The position numbers and the translations under genes are program-made. Positions 25,439 to 34,496 of a stretch of 64,000 nucleotides of DNA are shown here, piece by piece (positions within the stretch are counted from its first letter, which is position 1; each line of letters starts with the position of its first letter). This DNA comes from Bacteroidota bacterium. Its GTDB lineage: Bacteria > Bacteroidota > Bacteroidia > Chitinophagales > Chitinophagaceae. The notes under the pieces are model-generated. The model did no database searches and was not told where the DNA came from. It saw only the letters and a program-made list of their open reading frames with translations. The stretch spans positions 62,001-126,000 of the forward strand of contig VGGR01000004.1 in NCBI GenBank assembly GCA_016868585.1, given 5' to 3'.

Positions 25439-27652
25439 ATGAATAAAATCAACAAACAACCCCTTTCTTCCATGGGCTTTGGATTTATTGACCCCGCGTT
25501 TATTCCCAAGGGAAAAGATGAATTCTATCTGCGCAATAGACAACATAGGTCAAAAACACAGTACCGTAAACTAAGGGCAAAAGAGATTCAAACACTGGTG
25601 CGCAACAATAATAGCGCAGACAACTGGAACAATCTTGAAGTTGCATTCACATTTGATCCAAAGCTTATCAAACGCTGCAGCTTTTTTGGAAAAATAAGAA
25701 TAGGCAAGTTGGAGCCATTCATTCACGAGTTTAATGATTTACGAAAGCCCGTAGGCATTTATAACAGTACCATCATTAGTTGTGATATTGGAGACCATGC
25801 AGTTATCGATCAGGTTAGATTTATGAGTCATATTATTACGGGCAATAATGTGATATTGGTCAATATAAAGGAACTATCCAGTACCGATCATGCAAAATTT
25901 GGAAATGGAATAGTAAAAGTTGGGGAGGACCCTTCCGTCAGGATATGGATGGAGTTGGCAAATGAAAATGGAGGAAGGAAAGTCTTACCCTTTAGTGGCA
26001 TGCTGCCCGGTGATGCTTGGATTTGGTCAAAATACAGAGACAATACCCGCCTACTAGAAAAACTACAGGAATTTACCGATAATAAGTTTGATCGGGAAAG
26101 GGGTTATTATGGAAAAATCGGAGATCGTACGGTTATTAAAAATTGTGCCATCATCAAAGATGCTTGGATTGGAACCGATGCTTATATCAAGGGCGCTAAC
26201 AAACTGAAGAACATTACGATTCTCTCCTCAGCAGAGGCCTCTACACAAATTGGGGAAGGATGTGAAATGGTAAATGGAATAGTAGGAAATGGATGCCGGA
26301 TTTTTTATGGGGTAAAAGCCGTCCGATTTGTAATGGGCACTAACGCACAATTAAAATATGGAGCCCGATTGATTAATTCCTATCTCGGAGACAACTCTAC
26401 TATTTCCTGTTGCGAGGTATTAAACTCATTACTTTTCCCAGGACACGAACAGCATCATAACAATTCTTTTCTATGCGCAGCTGTAATTCAGGGACAAAGC
26501 AATTTGGCTGCAGGCGCAACCATAGGATCTAATCATAATTCGCGCGCAGCGGATGGAGAGCTGGTTGCTTCCCGTGGTTTTTGGCCAGGTTTATGTGTTA
26601 GCCTAAAACACAACTCCTATTTTGCATCCTTCAGCATGCTTGCCAAAGGAGATTTTCAATCAGAAATAAATAACAGACTCCCTTTCTCATTGATCAGCAA
26701 CGACACAGCTAAAAATGAGCTGGTGATCATGCCAGGCTATTGGTTTGAATACAATTTCTATGCGTTAGCACGCAACAGTGAAAAATACGCAGTAAGGGAT
26801 GGAAGAACAGATAAAAGGATCTACTTGGAATATGACTACCTCGCACCTGACACGATCAATGAAATGTTAGAAGCGATCACCCTTTTATCCTCCAGCACTG
26901 GCCAAGCCTATGCAAAAAAGAAACGCCTAAAAGATAATCAGTCATTTACAGCAATAGGCAGCGCATTGTTACAAAACAACCCTGCTATAGTAGAACAACT
27001 TACCCTTTTATTGAATGATGCAGAGAACAGTCGTAGGCCTGTGCGCCTGACCAAAGTGAATGCAGCCTATCGCAACTATCATCGTTTAATCCGTTATTAT
27101 TGCGTGAAAGCGTTGTTTTCTATTAAACCCAAAGGCACCGATTGGATGCAATATGTAAAAACCCGTTGTCAAAAAGTCCCACAGCAACCCGCAGCCTGGG
27201 TCAATGTGGGGGGGCAATTATTGCCAGCACAAGCACTCGATCAATTAATGAAAAAAATCTGTACCGGTAAAATAGATAGCTGGGATCAAATTCATGACTG
27301 GTATCGTAAACAAAGTAATCGATATCAAACAGACAGAATTGAGCACGCCCTATCCGTGCTGCTCCTGATAACGGATACCAGACCCAATCGACTGAGCCGC
27401 AAAAAAATAATTTCCTTAGTGGATGAGGCGGAGGAAACAGAGGCCTGGATCATGTCCCAGATCAAAAAATCAAGAGAGAAAGATTATCATAATCCATTTC
27501 GAAAAATGCTCTATACCAATGAAAAAGAAATGGAGCAGGTTATGGGTAAATTGGACCACAATCCATTTATCAAAAGCCTGGAGGCCAAACAAGCCCTGTT
27601 CTTTCAGCAAGCGGCACAGTTAAGGCTTGTCTTAGCAAGAAAGAAAAATTAA
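25439..27652 (+). CDS. DUF4954-family protein with left-handed beta-helix (hexapeptide) region
   Basis: 737 residues. From about residue 95 to 360 the chain shows many imperfect hexapeptide-type turns (IISCDIGDHAVIDQV, IGTDAYIKGANKLKN, IGEGCEMVNGIVGNGC), as in acyl/sugar-nucleotide transferases. These are followed by GHEQHHNNSFLCAAV, which has a His-rich loop, and a mostly helical C-terminal part. The MLPGDAWIWSKYRD segment is typical of DUF4954, a family I know mainly from Bacteroidota and that has no assigned reaction. No signal peptide, so cytoplasmic. It lies 16 nt behind glmS, so a link to amino-sugar metabolism is a reasonable guess but only a guess. Confidence 0.8.
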   Translation: MNKINKQPLSSMGFGFIDPAFIPKGKDEFYLRNRQHRSKTQYRKLRAKEIQTLVRNNNSADNWNNLEVAFTFDPKLIKRCSFFGKIRIGKLEPFIHEFNDLRKPVGIYNSTIISCDIGDHAVIDQVRFMSHIITGNNVILVNIKELSSTDHAKFGNGIVKVGEDPSVRIWMELANENGGRKVLPFSGMLPGDAWIWSKYRDNTRLLEKLQEFTDNKFDRERGYYGKIGDRTVIKNCAIIKDAWIGTDAYIKGANKLKNITILSSAEASTQIGEGCEMVNGIVGNGCRIFYGVKAVRFVMGTNAQLKYGARLINSYLGDNSTISCCEVLNSLLFPGHEQHHNNSFLCAAVIQGQSNLAAGATIGSNHNSRAADGELVASRGFWPGLCVSLKHNSYFASFSMLAKGDFQSEINNRLPFSLISNDTAKNELVIMPGYWFEYNFYALARNSEKYAVRDGRTDKRIYLEYDYLAPDTINEMLEAITLLSSSTGQAYAKKKRLKDNQSFTAIGSALLQNNPAIVEQLTLLLNDAENSRRPVRLTKVNAAYRNYHRLIRYYCVKALFSIKPKGTDWMQYVKTRCQKVPQQPAAWVNVGGQLLPAQALDQLMKKICTGKIDSWDQIHDWYRKQSNRYQTDRIEHALSVLLLITDTRPNRLSRKKIISLVDEAEETEAWIMSQIKKSREKDYHNPFRKMLYTNEKEMEQVMGKLDHNPFIKSLEAKQALFFQQAAQLRLVLARKKN

Positions 27653-27795
27653 CTTATCTGTCTTCTAACTGACCCCGGGATACAGGCAGGGATGGTGTAG
27701 TCGGTTTTTTGATTGACCTCGAAAACCGTCATTAGCAAATGTGACAAGAATTACTCAACAAGAAATTCGAATTCCGCAATTTGCAATACAAACAA

Positions 27796-27996
27796 TTAAA
27801 AATTATATATGAAAGTTGAACAAATCTCACCGGTAGGTTTGGCCAAATGCATTTCTGCCGGTCCTACGGCATTTCCAACCCCATCCTCCGCATGACAGGT
27901 TGCACATTTACCGCTGTGGTTACCTCTTGCACCCATAAGTTCCCCTGACTTAATAAAGTAGCTCCCATAAAAAGCAATAAGGATTTTGCATTGACC
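27796..27996 (-). pseudogene. Fragment of a c-type cytochrome domain
   Basis: The minus strand encodes an open frame of about 66 codons without a proper start. It contains GKCATCHAEDGVGN, a CxxCH haem-attachment motif (27892-27906) in the usual C-x-x-C-H-x-x-D-G-x-G-N context, then AVGPAEMHLAKPTGEIC and a stop at 27796-27798. The first ATG (27936) lies 10 codons before the haem motif, and there is no signal peptide, so no exportable cytochrome could be made. The C-terminal methionine-ligand part is absent. Best read as the relic of a deleted cytochrome gene in the spacer before the carotenoid operon. Confidence 0.6.
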
Positions 27997-28041
27997 TTAC
28001 TCTTTTTATATTTCAGTTCAACACATTCCTAACTTTAGGCC

Positions 28042-29541
28042 GTGCCTCAATCCACTGTCCTTGTTATCGGATCGGGTTTTGCCGGTCTGTCTGCTGCCTC
28101 CTTTTTAGCCAAAGCGGGTTATACCGTAATGGTCCTTGAAAAAAATGCTGGGCCCGGTGGCCGTGCGGCCCAATTAAAAGACCAGGGGTATGTGTTTGAC
28201 AGGGGTCCTAGTTTTTATTGGATGCCAGAGGTGTTTGACAGCTACTTTGCCGAATTTGGAAAAAAGGTTTCTGATTATTATCAGCTCACCCGTTTAGATC
28301 CTTCGTATCGGGTGTATTGGAAAGATGGGTTTACAGATATGCCTGCAGATTATACGGCTTTGCAAAAAGTGTTTGAGGAGTTAGAACCCGGAAGCGCTGC
28401 CAAGCTCGACCAATTTTTAAAAGAAGCACAGATCAAATACGAAGTAGGCATGGGCCGCTTTGTACATAAACCTGGCCTTTCCATTACTGAGTTCATGAAT
28501 TGGGAGACTATTAGTGGCGCCCTCAAATTGCAACTGCTTACCTCTATTAGCAAACATATTGCGCATCACTTTACACATCCTAAGCTCCGTCAATTGATGG
28601 AGTTCCCCGTGTTGTTCTTAGGTGCTTTACCACAGGAAACGCCTGCATTATATAGCCTCATGAACTATGCCGACATCAAAGGAGGAACCTGGTATCCAGA
28701 AGGAGGGATGTACGCCGTGGTGGATGCCATGTATAAATTGGCAGTGCAATTAGGAGTGACTTTCAAATTTAATGAAGCAGTGCAGTCTTTGGAAATTGGT
28801 TTATCCCCCAAGGGAAAATCAATTATAACAGGCGCTAAAACAGCTACTAATACATTTTACGCGGATGTGGTGGTAAGTGGAGCAGATTATGTATTTACTG
28901 AAACAAAACTCCTGCCACCGGCCTTTCGTTCGTACTCCGATAAATACTGGGACACCCGCGTGATGGCGCCTTCCTGTCTACTCTATTATGTGGGACTGAG
29001 TAAAAAACTAAAAAATCCTATTCATCACTGTTTATTTTTTGACGAACCTTTATCTGTGCATGGGCAGGAGATCTATAAGGATCCTAAATGGCCCACGACA
29101 CCACTTTTTTATGTGAGTATCCCTTCTGCTACCGATACAGCCGTGGCTCCCCCGGGTCATGAAAATTTGGTGTTGTTAATTCCCATCGCTTCGGGGTTAA
29201 CCGGGGATACGGAAGAATTGCGGTTGCAATATCTGGATATGATTCTGGCAAGGATGGAGCATCATATTGGAGAATCGGTTCGTGAGTCGGTGGTCTATGC
29301 AAAAACAGTAGCGGTCCAGGATTTTATCAATGAGTATAATTCTTTTAAGGGCAATGCCTACGGACTGGCGAATACACTGTGGCAAACGGCATTATTCCGT
29401 CCGGCATGCAGAAGTAAAAAATTAGCCAATCTTTTTTACACCGGACAGTTAACGGTTCCGGGACCGGGCGTCCCGCCTTCGCTGATCAGCGGACAGGTGG
29501 TGGCTAAACAGGTTATCGGGTCTTTCCCGCAAAAATCCTAA
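28042..29541 (+). CDS. crtI: Phytoene desaturase
   Basis: FAD-dependent desaturase converting phytoene to lycopene. 499 residues. N-terminal dinucleotide fold GSGFAGLSAASFLAKAGYTV followed by EKNAGPGGRA and the substrate-region motif DRGPSFYWMPEVF. C-terminal TGQLTVPGPGVPPSLISGQ corresponds to the TGASTHPGGGVP-like bacterial CrtI signature. The start codon is GTG at 28042, from which the FAD-binding strand begins at once (VPQSTVLVIGSG). First gene of crtI-crtB-idi-crtZ-crtY, with 8 nt to crtB. A weak TAnnTTTA box lies upstream (about 28030). Confidence 0.94.
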   Translation: MPQSTVLVIGSGFAGLSAASFLAKAGYTVMVLEKNAGPGGRAAQLKDQGYVFDRGPSFYWMPEVFDSYFAEFGKKVSDYYQLTRLDPSYRVYWKDGFTDMPADYTALQKVFEELEPGSAAKLDQFLKEAQIKYEVGMGRFVHKPGLSITEFMNWETISGALKLQLLTSISKHIAHHFTHPKLRQLMEFPVLFLGALPQETPALYSLMNYADIKGGTWYPEGGMYAVVDAMYKLAVQLGVTFKFNEAVQSLEIGLSPKGKSIITGAKTATNTFYADVVVSGADYVFTETKLLPPAFRSYSDKYWDTRVMAPSCLLYYVGLSKKLKNPIHHCLFFDEPLSVHGQEIYKDPKWPTTPLFYVSIPSATDTAVAPPGHENLVLLIPIASGLTGDTEELRLQYLDMILARMEHHIGESVRESVVYAKTVAVQDFINEYNSFKGNAYGLANTLWQTALFRPACRSKKLANLFYTGQLTVPGPGVPPSLISGQVVAKQVIGSFPQKS

Positions 29542-29549
29542 CTTGCGGC

Positions 29550-30386
29550 ATGATTGACCTCTTTCACAAATCCAGTGAACAGTGTAGTGCGGTGTTTACC
29601 CGGCGATACAGCACTTCGTTTGCTTCGGCTATTCGTTTATTACATGAGGATCTCCGCGTGCCCATTTGCAATATTTACGGTTTTGTCCGACTGGCCGATG
29701 AGATTGTGGATACTTTTCATGAACATAACAAGGCGCAGTTGCTGGCTGATTTTAAAAGTGAGACTTATGCGGCTATTGAACAGGGGATAAGTCTCAATCC
29801 CATTTTACATAGTTTTCAAAGGACGGTGAATCAATTCGGCATTGATCTGGCGCTGGTGGATGCGTTTTTTCATAGTATGGAAATGGATCTGTCCCGCACC
29901 AATTACGATGAACGAGGCTATCAGGAATATATCTATGGTTCTGCCGAGGTGGTGGGGCTCTTGTGTCTATATGTTTTTTGTGAGGGTGATAAAACGCGTT
30001 ATGCGCAGTTAGCAGCACCGGCCCGTGCACTGGGAGCGGCGTTTCAAAAGGTGAATTTTTTACGCGATATCCGCGCCGATTTTCAGAGGCTTTCCCGGGT
30101 TTATTTTCCGGGATGTGACTTTTCTAATTTCACACAGGCTGATAAACGGGCTATTGAAAATGATATCGAGGAGGATTTTCGTGCGGCTTTCAAAGGAATT
30201 CAAGAGCTACCTCTCAAAGCCCGCTTTGGGGTCTATGTAGCGTATAAATACTATCTATCGCTGTTTAAAAAGATTCGTGGCTTGGAGCCGGCTTCGGTTT
30301 TACAGGCACGCGTTCGTATTCCCAATATCCAAAAAGCGTATATCGTTTTTCGGGCTGGCGTTAAAAATCAATTGCGTCTGGTCTAA
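29550..30386 (+). CDS. crtB: Phytoene synthase
   Basis: Condenses two geranylgeranyl diphosphates to phytoene. 278 residues, all-helical prenyl synthase fold. First Asp-rich motif VRLADEIVDTF (DxxxD), second NFLRDIRADFQR (DxxxD), the YCYxVAGxVG-like segment replaced by YIYGSAEVVGLLCLYVF, and RVYFPGCD. The stop TAA shares its last A with the idi ATG (TAATG), indicating coupling. No GGPP synthase gene is in the window, so the substrate must come from elsewhere. Confidence 0.93.
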   Translation: MIDLFHKSSEQCSAVFTRRYSTSFASAIRLLHEDLRVPICNIYGFVRLADEIVDTFHEHNKAQLLADFKSETYAAIEQGISLNPILHSFQRTVNQFGIDLALVDAFFHSMEMDLSRTNYDERGYQEYIYGSAEVVGLLCLYVFCEGDKTRYAQLAAPARALGAAFQKVNFLRDIRADFQRLSRVYFPGCDFSNFTQADKRAIENDIEEDFRAAFKGIQELPLKARFGVYVAYKYYLSLFKKIRGLEPASVLQARVRIPNIQKAYIVFRAGVKNQLRLV

Positions 30387-30943
30387 TGGTTTCCACGGCA
30401 GCTATAACAGATCAGTTAATACTGGTCGATGAACAGGACAATCCAATCGGCACCTGTGAAAAAATGGAAGCTCACCGACAGGGGTTACTCCACCGCGCGT
30501 TTAGCGTATTTATTTTTGATGTCCAAGGGCGAATGTTATTACAACAGCGGGCGCTTTCTAAATATCATAGTGGAGGCCTCTGGACCAATGCTTGTTGTAG
30601 TCATCCTTTTCCTGAAGAGGACAATTTAAGGGCGGCTAGTAGACGTTTACGGGAAGAATTGGGATTGACTACTTCTTTGAGCAAAGCGTTTGATTTTTAT
30701 TACCGCGCCGAGTTTGACAATGGTTTAACGGAGCACGAGTTTGATCATGTATTTGTTGGACAATACGAAGGAGAGCTGGCCGTGAATCCACAAGAAGTGA
30801 TGGATTATTGTTTTCTTCCCTTGGATCAAATCGAAAATCAATTAAACACCCGACCTGATCGATACACTGCTTGGTTCAAAATTGCTTTTCCTCGACTTAA
30901 AAGTTGGAAACAGGAGCAGCAACTAACGAATACTGCCAACTAA
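30386..30943 (+). CDS. idi: Isopentenyl-diphosphate delta-isomerase, type I
   Basis: Interconverts IPP and DMAPP to supply prenyl starter units. 185 residues, Nudix fold. Motifs: LHRAFSVFIFD, the catalytic Cys in TNACCSHPFP, and REELG plus the C-terminal Glu-rich ExExD-type region LTEHEFDHVFVG containing the second catalytic acid (Glu in EHEFDH). Its placement inside the crt operon boosts isoprenoid flux to carotenoid. It overlaps crtB by one base. Confidence 0.95.
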   Translation: MVSTAAITDQLILVDEQDNPIGTCEKMEAHRQGLLHRAFSVFIFDVQGRMLLQQRALSKYHSGGLWTNACCSHPFPEEDNLRAASRRLREELGLTTSLSKAFDFYYRAEFDNGLTEHEFDHVFVGQYEGELAVNPQEVMDYCFLPLDQIENQLNTRPDRYTAWFKIAFPRLKSWKQEQQLTNTAN

Positions 30944-30959
30944 ATCTGCTGTTTGTTGT

Positions 30960-30967
30960 TACTTTTG
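30960..30967 (+). promoter_or_regulatory. Internal -7 box in front of crtZ
   Basis: TACTTTTG, 6 nt before the crtZ ATG at 30974, in the 30-nt gap after idi. It implies that crtZ-crtY can be transcribed separately from crtI-crtB-idi. Confidence 0.5.
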
Positions 30968-30973
30968 CATCGT

Positions 30974-31483
30974 ATGGAAGTACTTTTTTACATAGCTGTT
31001 TTGCTCGGAACCTTCTTGTTGATGGAGGGGATAACTTGGTGCACGCATAGATATGTGATGCATGGTTTTTTGTGGGTCCTGCACCGCGATCATCATCAGG
31101 TAGAACCTTGTTTTTTTGAAAAGAACGATGCCTTTTTTGTAATTTTTGCAGTGCCCAGTATGCTACTCATTGGATTTGGCACTTACGATGGTGTTTGGTG
31201 GATGCAAGCGATTGGTTTTGGAATCATGGCCTACGGCTTTGCTTATTTTATGGTGCATGATGTAATTATTCACCAGCGTTTTAAATGGTTCACCCGTAGT
31301 AATAGCACCTATGTACGAGCCATCCGTTGGGCACATAAAATGCACCACAAACATTTAGGCAAGGAAGACGGTGAAAGTTTTGGGATGCTCTATGTCCACA
31401 AAATCTATTGGGACAAAATCCGCCGCGATAAAAAACTCATGGCCGGAAATTCAAGAGTGGCCTACGCTCCACAACAAGATTAA
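30974..31483 (+). CDS. crtZ: Beta-carotene 3-hydroxylase
   Basis: Membrane di-iron hydroxylase that turns beta-carotene into zeaxanthin via cryptoxanthin. About 169 residues with four hydrophobic segments and the four His clusters of the fatty-acid-hydroxylase superfamily: THRYVMHG, HRDHHQ, VHDVIIHQR and AHKMHHKHL. An in-frame TTG at 30953 would place the start inside the promoter box, so the ATG at 30974 (MEVLFYIAV) is used. It lies between idi and crtY. Confidence 0.95.
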   Translation: MEVLFYIAVLLGTFLLMEGITWCTHRYVMHGFLWVLHRDHHQVEPCFFEKNDAFFVIFAVPSMLLIGFGTYDGVWWMQAIGFGIMAYGFAYFMVHDVIIHQRFKWFTRSNSTYVRAIRWAHKMHHKHLGKEDGESFGMLYVHKIYWDKIRRDKKLMAGNSRVAYAPQQD

Positions 31484-31500
31484 TCTATTAATTTTTCTGC

Positions 31501-32691
31501 ATGCCCCAGCCCCGTTATGACCTGGTTTTTTTAGGAGGGGGTTGCGCTACACTTAGTTTGCTCACAAGACTCATTGAATCGGGGGCTTGTAATGGCAAAC
31601 GATTTTTAATCATTGACCCTTTGGATAAAAAATCAAACGACCGAACCTGGTGTTTTTGGGAAAAGGGCTCTGGTTATTTTGAAAACATAGTGCATCATGA
31701 GTGGACTTCGCTGGACTTTAAACAGTCTGGGTTCTCTGGCAGCCTTGACATGGGCCGTTACCGCTACAAAATGATTCGGGGGATTGATTTTTATGAATAC
31801 TGCCTTCAGGTTCTGCATGCCAGCGGCCAAGTGGACTTTTTGCAGGATGAAATAGCGGGTTGGGGTGGTGAAAAACCGGATTCGCAGGGTGAAATACTCC
31901 ATCTCACCGGGAAAAAAACGGGAAAAATCGGGGTAAAAACCGACTTACTCTTCAATTCCATACCTCCCGATCTGGGAAAAAAACAGCCGGGCATCGTTAG
32001 TTTACTACAGCATTTTAAAGGCATTGTAGCAGAGTCCGATCAATTCAATTTTGATCCCAACCGCGCCACATTAATGGACTTTAGGGTGAGCCATGAGGCA
32101 GGTACCACCTTTATCTATGTATTACCCCTATCAAATAACAGGGCCCTTTTTGAGTACACGCTATTTACCGCTTCACTATTAACGCCGGAGCAGTACAACC
32201 AAGGTATAGCATATTACATTGGGAAATTTCTTGGCGTCACTAACTACAAAATAATCGAGGAGGAATTTGGGATTATTCCCATGACCACCCAGCGATTCCC
32301 CTGGTATAACAATGGTGCTTTCAATATTGGAACGGCAGGTGGACAAACCAAAGGTTCGAGCGGCTACACCTTTCAGTTCATTCAAAAAAGATCTGCGCAG
32401 CTAACCACATTATTGCAAAACAATTCCGATTGGTCCCAGCTTAAACCAACCCTTACACAATTACGAGGCGACGCGGAACGATTCCATTTTTATGATCGCG
32501 TACTCCTGCAAGTTTTAGCATCTAATTATTGCCCTGGCGATCAGGTCTTTGCCACACTTTTTGAAAAAAATCCCGCACATCGCGTATTCCAGTTTTTGGA
32601 TAATGAAACTAATCTCCTGCAAGAGTTACAAATCATCTCATCCTTACCTACCTGGCCTTTCTTAAAAGCAGCAATCAAGTCTTGGCGCTAG
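31501..32691 (+). CDS. crtY: Lycopene beta-cyclase, CrtY-type
   Basis: Cyclises lycopene to beta-carotene. 396 residues. N-terminal nucleotide-binding FLGGGCATLSLLTRLIE and DRTWCFWEKG, which corresponds to the D-x-T-W-x-F motif of CrtY. FDPNRATLMDFRV, YVLPLSNNRALFEYTLF and PMTTQRFPWYNNGAFNIGTAGG with the GxAGGxTKxSSGYTF-like end follow. Last gene of the pigment operon. The product set (CrtI, B, Z, Y) predicts zeaxanthin. No ketolase (CrtW) or 2-hydroxylase is present here. Confidence 0.92.
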   Translation: MPQPRYDLVFLGGGCATLSLLTRLIESGACNGKRFLIIDPLDKKSNDRTWCFWEKGSGYFENIVHHEWTSLDFKQSGFSGSLDMGRYRYKMIRGIDFYEYCLQVLHASGQVDFLQDEIAGWGGEKPDSQGEILHLTGKKTGKIGVKTDLLFNSIPPDLGKKQPGIVSLLQHFKGIVAESDQFNFDPNRATLMDFRVSHEAGTTFIYVLPLSNNRALFEYTLFTASLLTPEQYNQGIAYYIGKFLGVTNYKIIEEEFGIIPMTTQRFPWYNNGAFNIGTAGGQTKGSSGYTFQFIQKRSAQLTTLLQNNSDWSQLKPTLTQLRGDAERFHFYDRVLLQVLASNYCPGDQVFATLFEKNPAHRVFQFLDNETNLLQELQIISSLPTWPFLKAAIKSWR

Positions 32692-33095
32692 CATTCCCCT
32701 TTTATTCTTCTTCCCCCCTAGTAAAATTCAAATCGGTCGGATCAAATAATAAAGCCTATGTAAAAAACAAGGTAGCGGATTCCTGGCCAAAATGGCCGAG
32801 ATTTATTTTCCATGCATAGCGGAACTACGTAATAAAATGTTTCCCCATTGCATAGGCTATTGCAGGCACAATTTGACTACACAAGGTCTGGTCTTCTTTA
32901 CACCATCTGAAAAAAACAATGTCGATTGTTTTTGCTTCAAAAGCTTTTTCCTTTAACTCCGATGAGGGGGCTTATCTGCTTATCCCCGACAAAAACCAGC
33001 CACCCTTGATTGAGGCATTATATGTTCACAACTGTTGATAAGTAATTATTGGAATTGCTCCCTATCCATGTTAATATTGGATTAAATCGTACGAT
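32692..33095. other. Spacer of about 400 bp between crtY and phoH, no recognised gene
   Basis: The spacer contains a small open frame at 32920-33039 (+, 39 residues, starting MSIVFASKAF and ending ALYVHNC) that I do not recognise, and a short GGCCA/TGGCC dyad near 32786-32798. No terminator, tRNA or promoter consensus was identified. Since other spacers of this size in the window hold broken genes, it may be another relic too worn to name. Confidence 0.4.
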
Positions 33096-34064
33096 TTGAC
33101 AGAAGCCATCATCAACCTCGAAACCGTTAATCCGATTGAATTTTTCGGAGTCAACAACGGAAAACTTGATCTTCTTAAAAAGAAATTCCCACTGCTAAAA
33201 ATCCTTTCTCGTGGCACACAGTTAAAACTGAGTGGCGCTCCCGAGCAAATAGAACCGGCATGTGATAAAATTTCACTTATTGTCTCTTACCTGGAGCGTA
33301 ATGGACATATGAGTCAGCAATATTTTGAACAAGTGCTGGGCGGGGATGATGCCGAAATAATTGACAATTTCCAGGAGAAAAATCCATCGGAAGTACTTGT
33401 ATTTGGCCCTAACGGAAAATCAGTTCGTGCTCGAACAGTCAATCAAAAAAAATTAGTTCAAGAAACTGATCGTAACGATATAGTATTTGCCATTGGCCCA
33501 GCCGGAACGGGCAAAACTTATACAGCGGTAGCTTTAGCAGTTCGGGCGCTTAAGAACAAACAAGTAAAGAAAATTATCCTTACCCGACCTGCTGTTGAAG
33601 CCGGAGAAAGTCTTGGTTTTTTACCCGGAGATTTGAAAGAAAAGATTGATCCCTACTTACGACCACTTTATGACGCATTAGATGACATGATACCTGCCGA
33701 TAAACTTGGTTATTATATGACCACCCGCACCATCGAAATTGCTCCACTGGCCTATATGAGGGGACGAACTCTTGACAATGCGTTTATTATTTTGGATGAG
33801 TCACAAAATGCCACTGACTTACAATTGAAAATGTTCCTTACCCGGATAGGGGCCAATGCAAAGGCTATCATCACCGGAGACATAACACAGGTGGACCTTC
33901 CGCGTAACCAACGCAGTGGTCTTCATACGGCTGTACGCATCTTAAATAACATTGACGGAATTGGACACATTGAATTGAACGAAGAAGACGTTGTTCGTCA
34001 TCGATTAGTTAAACATATCCTTCGCGCTTACAACCACGAACAGGAACGAGAAAACCCCAAATAG
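33096..34064 (+). CDS. phoH: PhoH-like ATPase
   Basis: Cytoplasmic P-loop protein of 322 residues. An N-terminal KH-like RNA-associated segment precedes the PhoH domain with Walker A GPAGTGKTYTAVALAV, RPAVEAGESLGFLPGD, Walker B FIILDESQNAT and TGDITQVDLPRNQRSGL. The exact role is unsettled; RNA metabolism and phosphate or stress response have been proposed for the family. The start is TTG at 33096 because a TAA lies upstream in frame and no ATG is available before the conserved region. It leads into a small lipoprotein gene 9 nt downstream. Confidence 0.92.
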   Translation: MTEAIINLETVNPIEFFGVNNGKLDLLKKKFPLLKILSRGTQLKLSGAPEQIEPACDKISLIVSYLERNGHMSQQYFEQVLGGDDAEIIDNFQEKNPSEVLVFGPNGKSVRARTVNQKKLVQETDRNDIVFAIGPAGTGKTYTAVALAVRALKNKQVKKIILTRPAVEAGESLGFLPGDLKEKIDPYLRPLYDALDDMIPADKLGYYMTTRTIEIAPLAYMRGRTLDNAFIILDESQNATDLQLKMFLTRIGANAKAIITGDITQVDLPRNQRSGLHTAVRILNNIDGIGHIELNEEDVVRHRLVKHILRAYNHEQERENPK

Positions 34065-34073
34065 CGCTTATTC

Positions 34074-34496
34074 ATGCAGCAACTACTCACGTTGTTTTTT
34101 TTGCTTACCCTTAGCACAGCTTGTCAGCAAAAAGAAAAATCATCCCTAACCGCCTCCAACGAAATTGATGCTGCTCGTAATTTTTTGAGAGCAGCCCTTG
34201 ATGGAAAATTTGATATTGCCAAGGAATATTTATTGCAAGACTCACTGAATTTAAGTTACCTGAATATAGCGGCAAGAGGGTACGAGAAATTGACACAGGA
34301 CGATAAAGACAGCTATAGAAGCTCTTCTATCATCATTCATGAAATTCAAGCCCAGAACGATTCAACTTCGCTGTTTATCTTTTCTAACTCTTTTAAGAAT
34401 GACCAGGATACCTTGCGGATTATCAAAAAGATCGAAAAATGGGTTGTGGACTTGAGTTATTTATACATTCACCCTACTTCATCGAATAAACCATGA
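34074..34496 (+). CDS. Small lipoprotein of unknown function (DUF4878-like)
   Basis: 140 residues. The signal MQQLLTLFFLLTLSTAC ends at a lipobox Cys (residue 17). The mature part has a helix-rich N-terminal half (AARNFLRAALDGKFDIAKEYLL) and a beta-rich end (DSTSLFIFSNSFKND, KWVVDLSYLYIHP), as in NTF2-like/DUF4878 lipoproteins that pair 'X residues moved' helices with a curved sheet. Assignment to that fold is tentative. Its last four bases overlap the start of the crcB remnant. Confidence 0.75.
   Translation: MQQLLTLFFLLTLSTACQQKEKSSLTASNEIDAARNFLRAALDGKFDIAKEYLLQDSLNLSYLNIAARGYEKLTQDDKDSYRSSSIIIHEIQAQNDSTSLFIFSNSFKNDQDTLRIIKKIEKWVVDLSYLYIHPTSSNKP

Noticed and set aside
27690-27735. CGGTTTT/AAAACCG dyad after the DUF4954 gene as terminator
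   Set aside because: AT-rich stem without a following T-run; too weak to call.
32975-33045. Sequences resembling DnaA boxes (TTATCCCCG, TGTTGATAA) near phoH as a replication origin
   Set aside because: Only imperfect matches, no cluster, no dnaA/dnaN/gyrB neighbours.
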